A stretch of DNA of 64,000 bases from Oscillibacter sp. 1-3 (GCF_000403435.2 NZ_KE159710.1:124001-188000); one strand, 5' to 3'. Counted from the stretch's first letter, positions 53,795 to 62,116 are shown. Program-made: numbers and translations. The notes: a model not told the origin generated them from the letters alone.

Positions 53795-53880
53795 AGAAGC
53801 TGTGCCAATCAGCAAAAATGTGCGTGCTGGAAGAAATTTTCTCGTCAATTCACGCACTTTTACTGATCGGCACAGCTTCT
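53795..53880. repeat. Long imperfect hairpin downstream of a secreted-protein gene
   Basis: About 30-bp arms (53795-53826 and 53851-53880: agaagctgtgccaatcag... / ...ctgatcggcacagcttct) with few mismatches and a 24-nt loop. It starts 10 nt after the stop of the gene at 53891 and lacks a T-run, so it is not a standard terminator. Confidence 0.75.
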
Positions 53881-53890
53881 AATTGTTGTC

Positions 53891-54385
53891 TCAGGCGATG
53901 GTATACGATCCCCGCACCAGCAGCTTGGTGGTGGCGGCAGTGGCTCGGACGGCCCGGTTCTCAATGGTCATCATATACAGGTGGTTTTGGGCCAGGGCGC
54001 CGCCGTTGTTCAGCGTACCAGCAGTGGTCTCGTCGATCAGCCCCGGCGCGGACGGCGTCACACAGACGGCGGCGCCCACCCGCAGCATCACCTCGCAGCC
54101 GATGTCCCCGGTGAGGGTCTGTCCGTTGGAGAGAGTCACCACGGTGAATACAGACGCCGTGGCTGTCCCCGTGCCGGAGACCTGTCCTCCCAGCTGGCCG
54201 CTCCAAGCGGCAATCTTCTCATCCACCCGGGCCATGATGGTGTTCATAAACGTCTCGTTCAGGTAGCTCAGGGTCACCAGAGGGTCCTGGGCGGACCCGG
54301 CCTCCGCCGCAAACGCTGTAGTCACCAGCACACCGCAGAGGGCGGCTGCCGCAGCCAAACGCAAAAACCAGTTTTTCCTTTTCAT
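53891..54385 (-). CDS. Secreted protein of unknown function
   Basis: 164 aa. A clear signal peptide (KRKNWFLRLAAAAALCGVLVTTAFA, cleavage near 27) is followed by a helix (LVTLSYLNETFMNTIMARVDEKIA) and a small beta-rich domain (VFTVVTLSNGQTLTGDIGCEVMLRVGAAV ... ALAQNHLYMMTIENRAVRATAATTKLLVRGSYTI). I know of similar clostridial exported proteins but no function. An AAAGGAGGTAC ribosome binding site precedes it. Confidence 0.7.
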   Translation of the reverse strand: MKRKNWFLRLAAAAALCGVLVTTAFAAEAGSAQDPLVTLSYLNETFMNTIMARVDEKIAAWSGQLGGQVSGTGTATASVFTVVTLSNGQTLTGDIGCEVMLRVGAAVCVTPSAPGLIDETTAGTLNNGGALAQNHLYMMTIENRAVRATAATTKLLVRGSYTIA

Positions 54386-54399
54386 ATGTACCTCCTTTG

Positions 54400-54440
54400 T
54401 AAAACCGTCCTCCCGGAAGAGCGAACCTCCTCCGGGAGGA
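54400..54440 (-). terminator. Possible terminator after the mazF/repeat region
   Basis: 9-bp perfect stem tcctcccgg / ccgggagga, followed by ACGGTTTT on the minus strand. It lies in the 5' leader of the secreted-protein gene. Confidence 0.45.
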
Positions 54441-54452
54441 TCGGCGACTCAC

Positions 54453-54714
54453 ACCAGTTGATCGTGCGGCAGTCCGAAGCTCGCCGCGATGGCCGTATCG
54501 CTTTCCCACACCGGCCCTTCGGGCCGCTGCGGGAGCCCTTTTGATCTCACTCAAATCGCCGGAAATGAATTCCGCCGATTTCAGGGTTTCGCCGCCGCGA
54601 AACGCCTGACGCCGCACTCGCGGCGGAGTCGATCCGGCGCTTTTCCACCGCACAACACATTCTCAAACCAGTTGATCGTGCGGCAGTCCGAAGCTCACCG
54701 CGATGGCCGTATCG
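54453..54714. repeat. 48-bp direct repeat duplicating the mazF 3' end, with structured spacer
   Basis: 54453-54500 and 54667-54714 are identical except for one base. The right copy is the last codons of mazF ([16 protein letters not shown] then stop); the left copy encodes the same peptide with Ala for Val and no gene attached. The 166-bp spacer holds several hairpins, for example aaatcgccggaa / ttccgccgattt with one mismatch and cggcccttcgggccg. No protein is recognised in it. Confidence 0.8.
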
Positions 54715-55031
54715 ACCTTTTCCATCACATGCTCCTCCACGTGGCCCATGCGCTCCCGCAGCCGCTTTTTGTCCAGGGTCCGCACCTGCTCCAGCAGGAC
54801 CACGGAATCCCGGCTCAGGCCGCAGCTCTGGTCCACAGGGAGATCGATATGTGTCGGCAGCCGGGCCTTGCCCGTCTGGGAGGTAATGGCCGCCGCGATC
54901 ACAGTGGGGCTGTAACGGTTTCCGGTGTCGTTCTGAATAATCAGAACCGGCCGGACGCCGCCCTGTTCGCTGCCCACCACCGGGGAGAGATCGGCATAGT
55001 AAATATCGCCGCGCTTGACACTCGTATCCAC
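54663..55031 (-). CDS. mazF: MazF/NdoA-type mRNA interferase toxin
   Basis: 122 aa of the PemK/MazF family: [58 protein letters not shown] and [21 protein letters not shown] closely match B. subtilis NdoA, which cuts RNA at specific short sites. The GTG at 55031 is chosen for its spacing from GGAG; the GTG at 55040 is possible. The C-terminus extends past the usual SFGL end with PHDQLV, which coincides with the repeat. No MazE antitoxin gene is present between alr and mazF, where it normally lies. Confidence 0.92.
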   Translation of the reverse strand: MDTSVKRGDIYYADLSPVVGSEQGGVRPVLIIQNDTGNRYSPTVIAAAITSQTGKARLPTHIDLPVDQSCGLSRDSVVLLEQVRTLDKKRLRERMGHVEEHVMEKVDTAIAVSFGLPHDQLV

Positions 55032-55203
55032 AAAGTTCACACTCCGCCGAAAGAAGTACCCGTCACCGAAGTCTCTTCGGTGAGGCCACTTTCATTCTCC
55101 CACGCAGTTCCGGAATTTATACGCTGCCCCGCAGGGAAAATTCCGGCGTCTCCGCCCCGCAGTATCCTATGCGCGGGACAGGGCCGAAGTGTGCGAATCA
55201 AAC

Positions 55204-56373
55204 TCAGAGCAGCAGCCGCAGGCTCCGCTCCACAACCCCGCCCCCCTGGATATACAGCCGGGGCACCCGCTTACTGACCGCGCAGGTCAGCTCGTAGGGA
55301 ATGGTCCCCAGGACCGCCGCCAGCTCGTCCACCGGCTGGCGGCCTCCAAAAATCTCCACCTCGTCGCCCTCGCAAACATCCGGCAGGCCGGTGAGGTCCA
55401 CCATGGTCATATCCATGCAGATCCGTCCCAGGACAGAAGCGGGACCTTGGGCAGTCCACACCGCCATGCGGTTGGAGAGTCCCCGGAACAGCCCGTCGGC
55501 GTACCCGATGGGCAGCACTCCCACCCGGGTCTCTCCCCCTGTGCGGAAGGTCCTGCCGTAGCTGATGTCCGTCTCCGGTCCAAAGCGCTTGACGGTGTAG
55601 ACGCAGGATTTCAGCGCCATCACCGGCCGCAGGCCCAGCCGCTCCCGGTCCGCTCCCGCCCCGTACAGGGCGATGCCGGGGCGCACCATGTCCAGATACA
55701 TCTCCGGATACCGGGCCAGAGCGCCGCTGTTGGCACAGTGCCGCAGGGCAAACGTCCTGCCCTTTGCCGCCAGAGCCTCCAGTACCCGGGTAAAAACAGC
55801 GAACTGCCGCCGGGTGTAGGCCTCGCTGTCCCCGCCGTCCTCGTCGGACACAGCGAAGTGGGTGAAGATTCCCTCCGCCTCCAGGCCTGGCAGGGCGCAG
55901 GAGCGGGCAATGGACTCCACTCCGCTGTCAAAACGCCCGTCCCGCACCTGAACGCCCAGGCGGGACATACCGGTGTCCACCTTGATATGCACCTTCAGCG
56001 TTCCGCCGCAGGCGGAGGCGGCGGAACTGTAAGCCTCCGCCTTGGCCTGGTCGGAGACCGCCTGGGTGATATTATGGGCAATCAGCTGGGGCGTCATCTC
56101 CGGCGGAGTGTGGCCCAGAATCATGATGGGGGCCTGAATCCCTCCCCGGCGCAGCTCCTGGGCCTCGTCCAAACTGGCCACCGCCAGGTACTCCGCCCCC
56201 AGCCGCTCCAGGCAGGCGGCCACCTGCACCGCGCCGTGACCGTAGGCGTCCGCCTTCACCACACCCAGGTACCGGACCTCCGGCCCGGTCAGCGCCCGGG
56301 CCCGGTGGTAGTTGTGGGCCAGGGCGTCCAAGTCGATCTCCGCCCAGGTCCTTCTCAAAATCGTATCGTCCAT
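55204..56373 (-). CDS. alr: Alanine racemase
   Basis: 389-aa PLP enzyme giving D-alanine for peptidoglycan. PLP Lys40 lies in VVKADAYGHGAV; the second catalytic Tyr region is LRPVMALKSCVYTVKRFG...YGRTFRT. GAEYLAVASLDEA and IKVDTGMSRLG are typical. The alr-mazF neighbourhood is conserved in Firmicutes. Confidence 0.97.
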   Translation of the reverse strand: MDDTILRRTWAEIDLDALAHNYHRARALTGPEVRYLGVVKADAYGHGAVQVAACLERLGAEYLAVASLDEAQELRRGGIQAPIMILGHTPPEMTPQLIAHNITQAVSDQAKAEAYSSAASACGGTLKVHIKVDTGMSRLGVQVRDGRFDSGVESIARSCALPGLEAEGIFTHFAVSDEDGGDSEAYTRRQFAVFTRVLEALAAKGRTFALRHCANSGALARYPEMYLDMVRPGIALYGAGADRERLGLRPVMALKSCVYTVKRFGPETDISYGRTFRTGGETRVGVLPIGYADGLFRGLSNRMAVWTAQGPASVLGRICMDMTMVDLTGLPDVCEGDEVEIFGGRQPVDELAAVLGTIPYELTCAVSKRVPRLYIQGGGVVERSLRLLL

Positions 56374-56420
56374 TCTGCAGGGCCACCTTAAAACATCTCT
56401 TCCGCGGGGCCGGGAAGCCC

Positions 56421-57041
56421 TCAGGCCGCGCCACTCTCCCCCGCGGGCTCTATTGTATCACAAAAAGCAAAACTCGTAAAGTCCGCCGTCAAAATGATTT
56501 CCCCATCCACGGCGACCTCCCCCCGGAGAGGCGTTCCGTCCTCCTGCCGCAGCCAGACCGTGGAGACGATCTTTCCGTCCTGGAGGCCGCTCTGGTCCAC
56601 AGAGAGCCGCAGACAGGGCGTCTCGTTCCACTCCTCCCGGTTCTCCTCCAGCAGCCAGCCGTCCCGCAGGGCGCTCATCAGCCGGGGCAGACAGACGGCG
56701 GGGCTAATCTCCTCGCTGCTGAGCGCTCCCGCGTTCAAACAGGCGTCCTCGTATTCGATCTGCCAGTCGCTGCCGCTGAGCATTGCCCTGACTCCGGCGA
56801 TGGACTCCGGCTCCAGCACCTCCACGGTGCTCTCTCCGTCCGGCGCGTATTCGCACCGCAGCAGGGCCTCCCACTCCAGCCCCTCCTGGCCGCAGGTCAC
56901 GACGGCCTCCATGGTACAGCCCGTCATGTCGTGGTAACGCTGGCGCAGATCCACAGTCTCCGCCTCCCCTGTCCCGCTGCCGGCGCAGGCCGCCAGCAGC
57001 AGGAGCAGAGCCATCATTGGTACACAGAATACTCTGCGCAC
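56421..57041 (-). CDS. Putative lipoprotein, unknown function
   Basis: 206 aa. A lipoprotein signal (PMMALLLLLAACAGSG, Cys19) precedes a beta-rich domain of LolA/LppX-like pattern: YHDMTGCTMEAVVTCGQEGLEWEALLRCEYAPDGESTVEVLEPESIAGVRA, a layout often seen in clostridial envelope lipoproteins upstream of alr. Function unknown. Confidence 0.75.
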   Translation of the reverse strand: MRRVFCVPMMALLLLLAACAGSGTGEAETVDLRQRYHDMTGCTMEAVVTCGQEGLEWEALLRCEYAPDGESTVEVLEPESIAGVRAMLSGSDWQIEYEDACLNAGALSSEEISPAVCLPRLMSALRDGWLLEENREEWNETPCLRLSVDQSGLQDGKIVSTVWLRQEDGTPLRGEVAVDGEIILTADFTSFAFCDTIEPAGESGAA

Positions 57042-57064
57042 CGAATACCCCCTTCTGAAAATCA

Positions 57065-57356
57065 GGAATGAGAAATTAGGAATTGAACCAGGTGGAAGGA
57101 GCCAGACCTTGTTTGAAAGATCAAATCGCCCAAGCAGCGGATTTTTTTACGCTGTGCCGCCTTAAAAATTTTTTGAGATCCGCAAAATGTCCCTGGGAAT
57201 TTTTGTCTTGCCCGGCGCAGAAACCTCTCTCCGCTGGGCACTCCGCCATTTATCAAACAAGGCCTGGTGAAACACAGAATTTTCTCGAAAACACAAAGTC
57301 GATAATGAAGAGGAGCCAAAGTTTCCGAAAAGGAAAAATTCCTAATTTCCAATTCC
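57065..57356. repeat. Nested inverted-repeat (MITE-like) element
   Basis: 20-bp terminal inverted repeats at 57065-57084 and 57337-57356 with 2 mismatches. Inside are further nested arms in register: ccagaccttgtttga (57102-57116) with tcaaacaaggcctgg (57255-57269), and gcccaagcagcgga with tccgctgggc. The whole 292-bp segment can therefore fold as one long imperfect hairpin. No protein gene is recognised in it; it fills the gap between the lipoprotein and nnr genes. Confidence 0.75.
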
Positions 57357-58889
57357 TAATTCCATAAACGCCTCCGGCATTTCCCGGATCACAGCCTCCG
57401 GCGTCATGCAGTAGGCCGTCAGGCGTTCCGCCGCCAGATCCCCGGCGCGGCCGTGGAGCCATACGCCGCCCGCCGCCGCCCGGACCGGCACGGCCCCCTG
57501 GGCCAGGAGGGAGGCGATGATCCCCGTGAGCACATCTCCGCTGCCGCCCTTGGCAAGGCCTGAATTGCCGGTGGTGTTCACCAGCACGGTGCCCGCCTGT
57601 GTGGCCGTCACAGTCCTGTGACCCTTCAGCACCAGCGTACATCCGTGCCGGAGGGCAAAGCGCCGGACTGCATCCGCCCTGCCGGCTGAGAGATCCCCTC
57701 CAACGCGGGCAAACTCCCCGTCGTGGGGCGTCAGAATCGTGACCCTGTCCCGCCGGGCGTCCAAAGTATCTATATGCCCCTCCAGGGCGTTTATGCCATC
57801 GGCATCCAGCACCACCGGCTTTTCCGTCCGCTGCAGAATCTCCCGTACCAGCCGGGCGGTATCCTCATTCCGGCCCAGCCCTGGGCCGATGGCCAGCGCG
57901 TCGCAGCCCTCCAGCTTTTCCAGGATAGCCGGAAGCGCCGTCCTCTGGAGCTTCCCGCCCCCGTCCGCCAGGGGAAACGGCATGGCGGAGACGCACCGGG
58001 ATGCCTCGACCGCCCAGATACTCTCCGGCACCCCCAGATACACCAGCCCGCAGCCGGACCGCACCGCCGCCGAGGCGGCGAGATACGGCGCGCCAGTATA
58101 ACCCACCGCGCCGCCCACGATCAGGAGCTTGCCAAAATCCCCCTTGTGGCCGTCGGGCTTCCGGGGCGGCAGAGCCTCTTGGACATACTCCCGCTCCACC
58201 GTCATCACCATACAGGCGGTCCGGCGGACCAGGTCTGACGGAATGCCGATTTCCCGAACCTCTACCCAGCCGGAGCACAAAACACCATCCCCCGCAAATT
58301 GGCCGATTTTAGGCAGTGTAAAGGTAACTGTCCTGTCAGCTTTTACGGCACAGCCCAGGACCCTTCCCGTGTCGGCCTCCACGCCGGAGGCGATGTCCGC
58401 GGCCACCACCCTGCCCCGGCTTTGGTTTATCAGGCGGACGGCAGCCGCGGCGGCGGAGTCCGGAGCGATCTCCCGGGAGAGGCCCACGCCGAAGATCGCG
58501 TCCACCAGCACATGGCTGGCGGCGATCCACTCCGCCTGGTCCTGACTGCCGGGGTCAAAGGGCTCCAGCTCCACTCCGCACTCCGAGAGCCGCCGGGTCT
58601 CCTCCAGGGCGTCCGGCGTCAGCCGCTCATAGCGGCCCGTCAGAAACACCCGGACCCGGACCCCCTTCAAAAACAGCAGCCGGGCTGCAGCGATACCGTC
58701 TCCGCCGTTGTTCCCCGCGCCGCACAGCACAGCGGCCCGGGCCTTTCCCGGCTGAACGGGCAGCAGATCCAGCGCGGCCTCCGCCACGCCCGCCGCCGCC
58801 CGCTCCATCAGGTCGATGGAGGGAATCTTCCGCTCCTGAATCGCCCGCCTGTCCAGTTCCCTCATCTGGGCCGATGACGCAAGCTTCAT
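57342..58889 (-). CDS. nnr: Bifunctional NAD(P)H-hydrate epimerase/dehydratase
   Basis: 515 aa. The N-terminal YjeF_N epimerase (about 1-215; GAGNNGGDGIAAARLL, DAIFGVGL) and C-terminal carbohydrate-kinase-like dehydratase (about 230-510; GDFGKLLIVGG, GPGLGRNEDT, LTPHDGEFARV, NTTGNSGLAKGGSGDVLTGI) together repair hydrated NAD(P)H. The last residues (ELGIGN) and the stop codon lie inside the right terminal repeat of the element next to it. It overlaps the upstream gene by 4 nt. Confidence 0.95.
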   Translation of the reverse strand: MKLASSAQMRELDRRAIQERKIPSIDLMERAAAGVAEAALDLLPVQPGKARAAVLCGAGNNGGDGIAAARLLFLKGVRVRVFLTGRYERLTPDALEETRRLSECGVELEPFDPGSQDQAEWIAASHVLVDAIFGVGLSREIAPDSAAAAAVRLINQSRGRVVAADIASGVEADTGRVLGCAVKADRTVTFTLPKIGQFAGDGVLCSGWVEVREIGIPSDLVRRTACMVMTVEREYVQEALPPRKPDGHKGDFGKLLIVGGAVGYTGAPYLAASAAVRSGCGLVYLGVPESIWAVEASRCVSAMPFPLADGGGKLQRTALPAILEKLEGCDALAIGPGLGRNEDTARLVREILQRTEKPVVLDADGINALEGHIDTLDARRDRVTILTPHDGEFARVGGDLSAGRADAVRRFALRHGCTLVLKGHRTVTATQAGTVLVNTTGNSGLAKGGSGDVLTGIIASLLAQGAVPVRAAAGGVWLHGRAGDLAAERLTAYCMTPEAVIREMPEAFMELGIGN

Positions 58890-59515
58890 TGTATCTCCTT
58901 CCTTTCTTCACAGGCCGTATTCAAAAAATGAAAGTCACAGTACTGCGCGCCGCCGCCCAATGTCCCGGAGCGTTCAAAACGGATCTTCGGCAGCAGTCCG
59001 GAAAAAACGATGTCGTCATTTTCACAATAGACGCGGCACAGCTCCGGACAGCCATGGGCGTTTGTCAAATCCCAATAGATACAGCGGTGCAAATTAAAAT
59101 GAATCTCCTGCCCGTTCCGCTGGACCCACTCCGTCCGCCATCCCTCTTCCGGAAAGAATTTTTTCATATATCGCTTAACGGTCATCCTGTAAAGACGGTA
59201 CGCAAAAGGGAAGCCCGCCAGATTCCGCATTCGCTCCCGCTTGCTCTCCGCCGCCCGGCGGGTTTCTCTCCTCACATATTCCAGCGCCTTCTCCAGGGAA
59301 ATTCCCCGCTTTCGCAGCGTCTGGTAGAACGCCATGGCCGGAAACAGCTTCCGCCGCAAATGCTCCTGAATGGCGGCGCTGTCCGCTTCATCCGCGCCGC
59401 GCAGAAGCTCCTGAAAACGGGCCTCTGTCTGCTGGAAAACCGCCGCTCCTTCCGACTTAAAAAAACGGAGACAGTCCTCTTCCAGAAAGGAGAGCGTTGT
59501 CTCAGCCAGCATCAT
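58886..59515 (-). CDS. L-2-amino-thiazoline-4-carboxylate hydrolase family protein
   Basis: 209 aa with the ATC-hydrolase C-terminal pattern: HFNLHRCIYWDLTNAHGCPELCRVYCENDDIVFSGLLPKIRFERSGTLGGGAQYCDFHF. The named enzyme converts ATC to S-carbamoyl-cysteine on the route to cysteine; most homologues are uncharacterised. The ATG at 59515 overlaps the AbrB-like gene by 14 nt; the longer frame adds 32 residues read from inside that gene. Confidence 0.8.
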   Translation of the reverse strand: MMLAETTLSFLEEDCLRFFKSEGAAVFQQTEARFQELLRGADEADSAAIQEHLRRKLFPAMAFYQTLRKRGISLEKALEYVRRETRRAAESKRERMRNLAGFPFAYRLYRMTVKRYMKKFFPEEGWRTEWVQRNGQEIHFNLHRCIYWDLTNAHGCPELCRVYCENDDIVFSGLLPKIRFERSGTLGGGAQYCDFHFLNTACEERKEIQ

Positions 59516-59735
59516 CTGCTCCACCCCCTGCAATCTTCCGGAAAACCTCCTTGGCGTGCCGCTCCAGTACGTCCGCCTTTGTGACGGCAAGCCCCCATTT
59601 CTCATCTCCAAGAACGATCATTGTGTCCCCCGCGCGGATCTGGAACACCTCTCTCGCCTCCTTTGGAATGACAATTTGTCCCCGCTCGCCCACCTTTACC
59701 GTGCCGAAAATGTAACGCCCCTTTGGAACCTCCAT
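59502..59735 (-). CDS. AbrB/MazE-like DNA-binding protein
   Basis: 77 aa with a SpoVT-AbrB swapped-hairpin domain: FGTVKVGERGQIVIPKEAREVFQIRAGDTMIVLGDEKWGLAVTKAD. Such proteins act as transcription regulators or antitoxins. The ATG at 59735 follows GGAGGA by 8 nt. It heads the operon with the ATC-hydrolase-like and nnr genes and probably autoregulates it. Confidence 0.88.
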   Translation of the reverse strand: MEVPKGRYIFGTVKVGERGQIVIPKEAREVFQIRAGDTMIVLGDEKWGLAVTKADVLERHAKEVFRKIAGGGADDAG

Positions 59736-59784
59736 GTATTCCATCCTCCATTGCATATAAATCATATTTTTCATATTTTAATGA

Positions 59785-59813
59785 ATTTTAGCGGATTGAA
59801 CAGGAAAAGTCAA
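59785..59813 (-). promoter_or_regulatory. SigmaA promoter of the AbrB-ATC hydrolase-nnr operon
   Basis: Minus strand TTGACT, 17 nt, TAAAAT, 50 nt before the AbrB-like start. Confidence 0.75.
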
Positions 59814-59975
59814 GGAAATTTTGCATGCAGTACTTCTTTACAGGCAAAAAAGCTGGTAGAATGGTACGCGCAACCCAAAGTTTACACGATTTTCTCCAAA
59901 CGCAACACGAAATCGCTGGCGTTGCGGCCTCCGCTCCGGTACGCTGAGATCATCAAACACAAGGAGGAATTTCCT

Positions 59976-60872
59976 ATGGCATTTCCCGAAAATCTGCAGT
60001 TCATCCGTGCCCAGGCCGGCATCACCCAGGAGCAGCTGGCGGAGCAGTTAGACGTCTCCCGCCAGTCCGTCAGCAAGTGGGAGGGCGGCCAGAGCTTTCC
60101 CGAGATGGACACTTTGCTGCGCATCTGCGACCTCTACAGCGTGAATCTGGACACCCTTCTCCGGGGCAGCGTGGAGGAGAGCCGGGTGGAGGACACCGCC
60201 CGCTATGACCGTTTCATGACCCGCTTTGCCAAAAAGATTGCCTTTGCCACCGGCGGAATCATCGCCGGTGTGGGCCTGTGCGGCCTGCTGGAGGCCCGGG
60301 GTGTGTCGGAGATGCTCAGCGGCGCATTTTTGCTGCTGGTGATCGCAGTCTGTGTGGTGGTCATTGTGGCCAGCAGCATCCAGCATGACATCTTCTGCAA
60401 ACGCTATCCCGTCATTGCCGACTTCTATACCCAGGAGCAGAAGGACGCCTTCCACCAGAAATTCGTCTGGTACATCTCCGGAGGCGTGGGGGCCATTCTC
60501 TTCGCCGTGGCGCTTTTGCTGCTGTTTTTCTTCGTCTTCCCGGAGCAGGAGCCCTATGAATCCTACGGAATAGCCCTCCTCCTCCTCATCGTTGCCGGCG
60601 CGGTAACCTGCTTCATCTACGCGGGAATCAACGACGACAAGTATAACATCGCCAAATATAACCGGGACAACAATCCCACCCCGGAGGCCAGACAGAGACT
60701 GAATCTGATCGGCACCATCCAGGCCGCCATGATGCTGCTGGCCACAGCGGTATACGTGGGGCTGGGACTGACCCGGAACCTGTGGGGCACCGCCTGGTGG
60801 ATTTTCGCCGTGGCGGGGATTCTCTGCGGCGTGGTGGCCGTGATTCTGAATCCCTACAAAGGCAGTGATTGA
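59976..60872 (+). CDS. XRE-family regulator with transmembrane domain
   Basis: 298 aa. An N-terminal HTH_3 domain (NLQFIRAQAGITQEQLAEQLDVSRQSVSKWEGGQSFPEMDTLLRICDLY, about 5-60) is joined to a C-terminal region with about six hydrophobic helices in three pairs (about 85-125, 160-195 and 245-290). Such membrane-tethered XRE proteins are common in Clostridia; target and signal unknown. The ATG at 59976 follows AAGGAGGA. An extended -10 (TGGTAGAAT) lies near 59852. Confidence 0.9.
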   Translation: MAFPENLQFIRAQAGITQEQLAEQLDVSRQSVSKWEGGQSFPEMDTLLRICDLYSVNLDTLLRGSVEESRVEDTARYDRFMTRFAKKIAFATGGIIAGVGLCGLLEARGVSEMLSGAFLLLVIAVCVVVIVASSIQHDIFCKRYPVIADFYTQEQKDAFHQKFVWYISGGVGAILFAVALLLLFFFVFPEQEPYESYGIALLLLIVAGAVTCFIYAGINDDKYNIAKYNRDNNPTPEARQRLNLIGTIQAAMMLLATAVYVGLGLTRNLWGTAWWIFAVAGILCGVVAVILNPYKGSD

Positions 60873-60874
60873 CA

Positions 60875-60915
60875 AATTCCCCCATTCCGCCGTATTCCGG
60901 CGGAATGGGGATTTT
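60875..60915 (+). terminator. Terminator of the XRE gene
   Basis: Stem ccccattccgccg / cggcggaatgggg with a short loop, followed by ATTTTCCC. Confidence 0.85.
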
Positions 60916-60920
60916 CCCTC

Positions 60921-60949
60921 TTGCATTTCTTTTATTTCTATGGTATAAG
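60921..60949 (+). promoter_or_regulatory. SigmaA promoter of the T-box operon
   Basis: TTGCAT, 17 nt, TATAAG. Confidence 0.75.
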
Positions 60950-60954
60950 TGATA

Positions 60955-61192
60955 GTTGAAATCAGCGATGAACGGGAAAATAATGGATTCCGCAGCGCTC
61001 AGAGAGGACTGGCCGTCGGCTGTGAGCCGGTCCGCGCCGCGCCGTTTGGTTCGCCCGGGAGCCGCCGTGGAGACACGGCCGGAGGCCCACCGTTACAGGG
61101 GCCAGAGCGCGCGCCGTCAGGCGCGAATCCGGGTGGTACCGCGGAGGGGTTGCCTTTCGTCCCAGGTCATGGGAGGGAGGGTCTTTTTTATA
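60955..61192 (+). ncRNA. T-box leader, phenylalanine-specific
   Basis: Stem I carries the AGAGAG distal element (60999-61004). The specifier codon is read as TTC (Phe) at 61050-61052, directly before the GCCCGGGAGC closing strand. The T-box GGGTGGTACCGCGG is at 61131-61144, and a terminator (CCTTTCGTCCC with GGGAGGGAGGG) ends in TTTTTT. The TGGT bulge pairs with the ACCA end of uncharged tRNA. The pheS gene lies 1.7 kb downstream in the same operon, supporting the Phe assignment. This occupies the gap 60873-61234. Confidence 0.93.
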
Positions 61193-61234
61193 CCCAAAGC
61201 GGCCGCACAACTACACAGAAAGAAGGAACTTCTC

Positions 61235-62104
61235 TTGCGTCACCCATGGAAGCGGGCCTTTTCCGCCCTTCTGGCCCTCGCGCTTCTTCTCTCTCTTATG
61301 GCCTGCCAGTCCTCAGGCGATCCGGAAAATCCGTACAGCGGCAGAAAACTGCCCGTCCTGATGTACCACCACGTGGTGGAGGACGGCCAGGAGTGCAACG
61401 ACATGACCATCACCGTCTCCCGCCTGCGGGAGGATCTCCAGTGGCTCCAGGACAACGGCTACACCACCGTCCTCCCCCGGGAGCTGGCGGCGGGGGAACG
61501 TCTGCCGGAAAAGCCCGTCCTCATCACCTTTGACGACGGCTACCGCAGCAACTACAACCTGGCCTTTCCCATCTTTCAGGAGTTTGAGGCCAAGGTGGTC
61601 ATCTCTGTCATGGTCTATATGCAGGACAACGCCGCCAGCGACTTCATCACCTGGGCCATGTGCCGGGAGATAACAGACTCCGGCCTCATCGAGATCGGCT
61701 CCCACACCTACCTCCTCCATAACCTGGACGAGCGGGGCGGCAGCTTTGACCCGGAGGGCGTCAACGGCGTCCAGCGAAAGCCGGAGGAGACCGACAGGGA
61801 GTTTCAGTCCCGGGTGCTGGACGACATCCAGCTGAGCTACGATTTGATCGCAGAGAAGCTGGAGCAGCCCCCCACCTTCTTCGCCTATCCCTTTGGCCTG
61901 ACGGAGCCGGACGCCGACGGCCTGATCCAAGAGCTGTTTCCCGTCACGGCGGTGACGCTGCCCAAAACGGCGGACCTCTCCGACGGTCTGTACGACCTGC
62001 CCCGGCACACCGTCACCATGAACAAGAGCCTGGACAGTATTCTGAACCCGCCGCTGAAAACCGTGGTCAAGGCCAAAATCAAGGACTTTCTAGGTCTCTC
62101 GTAA
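61235..62104 (+). CDS. Polysaccharide deacetylase family lipoprotein
   Basis: 289 aa. A lipoprotein signal (SALLALALLLSLMACQSS, Cys24) is followed by a NodB-type domain: LPVLMYHHVV, LITFDDGYRSNYNLAFPIFQ (metal Asp), EIGSHTYLLHN (metal His) and FAYPFG. It would deacetylate peptidoglycan or another surface glycan. The TTG at 61235 has AAGGA 8 nt upstream and gives a proper signal peptide; the longer frame runs through the T-box RNA. It is the first gene after a Phe T-box, which is unexpected. Confidence 0.9.
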   Translation: MRHPWKRAFSALLALALLLSLMACQSSGDPENPYSGRKLPVLMYHHVVEDGQECNDMTITVSRLREDLQWLQDNGYTTVLPRELAAGERLPEKPVLITFDDGYRSNYNLAFPIFQEFEAKVVISVMVYMQDNAASDFITWAMCREITDSGLIEIGSHTYLLHNLDERGGSFDPEGVNGVQRKPEETDREFQSRVLDDIQLSYDLIAEKLEQPPTFFAYPFGLTEPDADGLIQELFPVTAVTLPKTADLSDGLYDLPRHTVTMNKSLDSILNPPLKTVVKAKIKDFLGLS

Positions 62105-62116
62105 AGGAGGCGCGTT

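Noticed and set aside
54219..54653. 144-codon frame spanning the mazF repeat and the secreted-protein signal region
   Set aside because: Reads through the structured repeat and then out of frame through a real gene.
57062..57367. Short open frames of 94-96 codons in both directions between the lipoprotein gene and nnr
   Set aside because: They arise from the inverted-repeat element, are AT-rich and lack ribosome binding sites.
60956..61234. N-terminal extension of the deacetylase frame through the leader
   Set aside because: That region is the T-box RNA; a TTG with a ribosome binding site and signal peptide at 61235 explains the protein better.
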